Assembly (NCBI GenBank): GCA_945878495.1 | Contig: CAMCTP010000051.1 | Span: 1 to 6,151, forward strand | Reading direction: 5' to 3' | Origin: Rickettsia typhi | Lineage (GTDB): Bacteria > Pseudomonadota > Alphaproteobacteria > Rickettsiales > Deianiraeaceae | DNA length: 6,151 nucleotides | Shown here: piece after piece, positions 5,495 to 6,151 of the stretch | How the letters are laid out: each line of letters opens with the position of its first letter | Position numbering within the stretch: position 1 is the stretch's first letter | The notes under the pieces: model-generated | The model's input: the letters and a program-made list of their open reading frames with translations, nothing else | What the model was told of the DNA's origin: nothing | Database searches by the model: none | Program-made: the position numbers and the translations under genes

Positions 5495-6151
5495 ATGGAA
5501 TTAATGTTAAAGACAGCATTTTTACTCCCAGTTATCGCATCAATTCTGCTTTTTTTGTATAAACTTACACCTTGGCAGAAAAAAATAAATGATGACTCTT
5601 TGTTGTCAAAATCTATTACATATTTTGCTATATCCTTAATCTTTACATCGTCTATTATGTCTTGGATTGTTGTAATTCAAGATCACATTTCTATAAAAAT
5701 ATACAATGACTTTTTTCCTATTTTTAACTGGCTTTCAATCAACGATTATCATATACAATTCGGCGTTTCCTCATCTCATAAATCAATATTAATGCTTTGT
5801 TTAATATCCACGGTTTCATCCCTGGTTCATCTTTATTCGATGTTTTATATGTCAGAAGAAAAGGAGAAAATTAGATTCATCAGTAGCCTTTCCTTCTTTA
5901 CATTCGCCATGATGTCTCTTGTTTTGGCTAATAATTTTGTACAATTATTTTTTGGTTGGGAGGGCGTTGGCTTTGCATCGTACTTATTAATCAACTATTA
6001 CTACAAAAAAAAAGAAGCAAATTTTGCATCAATCATAGCATTTTTGATGAACAGATTTTCCGATATATTCATGGTTTCGGCGATAGCTATTCTTTTTTAT
6101 CACTTCAAAAGTCTAGACTTTAATACAGTCTTAACTACAGAAAATGCAACT
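5495..6151 (+). CDS. nuoL: NADH-quinone oxidoreductase subunit L (3' truncated by window edge)
   Basis: Antiporter-like, proton-translocating membrane subunit of respiratory complex I. The first 219 codons are present and the frame is open to the right edge; full-length NuoL is usually over 600 residues. Family motifs: HLYSMFYM (about 112-119), RFISSLSFFTFAMMSLVLANNFVQLFFGWEGVGFASYLLI (within about 127-166), and AFLMNRFSDIFMVSAI (about 182-197). The Glu in GWEGVG (E156) corresponds to the key TM5 glutamate (E144 in E. coli NuoL). About six hydrophobic segments are apparent (near 5-23, 41-62, 97-118, 129-147, 149-169, 177-201). The partner TM7 lysine lies beyond the window. The start is ATG 5495, 15 bases after the HAD stop; no Shine-Dalgarno, but a T-rich tract precedes it. 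The upstream gene is not nuoK, the usual neighbour. Related antiporter subunits (MrpA, HyfB-like) and NuoL paralogues cannot be fully excluded from the N-terminal third, but NuoL fits best. Confidence 0.92.
   Translation, partial: MELMLKTAFLLPVIASILLFLYKLTPWQKKINDDSLLSKSITYFAISLIFTSSIMSWIVVIQDHISIKIYNDFFPIFNWLSINDYHIQFGVSSSHKSILMLCLISTVSSLVHLYSMFYMSEEKEKIRFISSLSFFTFAMMSLVLANNFVQLFFGWEGVGFASYLLINYYYKKKEANFASIIAFLMNRFSDIFMVSAIAILFYHFKSLDFNTVLTTENAT

Overview
The window is 6151 bases of strongly AT-rich bacterial DNA. Every supportable gene lies on the plus strand, and the genes are tightly packed. The proteins point to an alphaproteobacterium, probably a reduced, Rickettsiales-like or host-associated lineage. 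The clearest evidence is AtpA: it has the short alphaproteobacterial/mitochondrial loop between the LLERSAK and TSLPIIETQ motifs, a SVSRVGSAAQ arginine-finger motif, and a small Lys/Asp-rich insert before the YVAIGQK strand. The HAD phosphatase carries a DEIWFIGDT motif like that of alphaproteobacterial homologues. This placement is an inference from remembered family sequences, not from a search.

Layout, left to right: the 3' part of rplQ (ribosomal protein L17, cut by the window edge); atpA (F1 ATP synthase alpha, GTG start); ctpA (exported PDZ/S41 protease, overlapping atpA by 4 bases); a Nudix hydrolase with an apparent lipoprotein signal, preceded by the only good sigma70-type promoter in the window; a membrane-anchored S49 protease (sppA-like) with an unusually long N-terminal region; a HAD-family phosphatase; and the 5' part of nuoL (proton-pumping complex I subunit), cut by the right edge. 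No tRNA, rRNA, mobile element, CRISPR array or convincing intrinsic terminator is visible. No gap between genes exceeds about 40 bases.

Together the genes mix core machinery (ribosome, ATP synthase, complex I) with an envelope group: an exported protease, a lipoprotein Nudix enzyme and a membrane protease. Both bioenergetic genes are separated from their usual partners: atpA has no atpH or atpG beside it, and nuoL has no nuoK before it. This suggests the atp and nuo clusters have been broken up. None of the six visible gene starts has a recognisable Shine-Dalgarno sequence, and three follow U-rich tracts.

I do not see a clearly new multi-gene system. The observations most worth following are the predicted lipoprotein Nudix hydrolase with its own promoter, the unusual substitutions in otherwise invariant AtpA motifs, and the roughly 100-residue N-terminal extension on the S49 protease.
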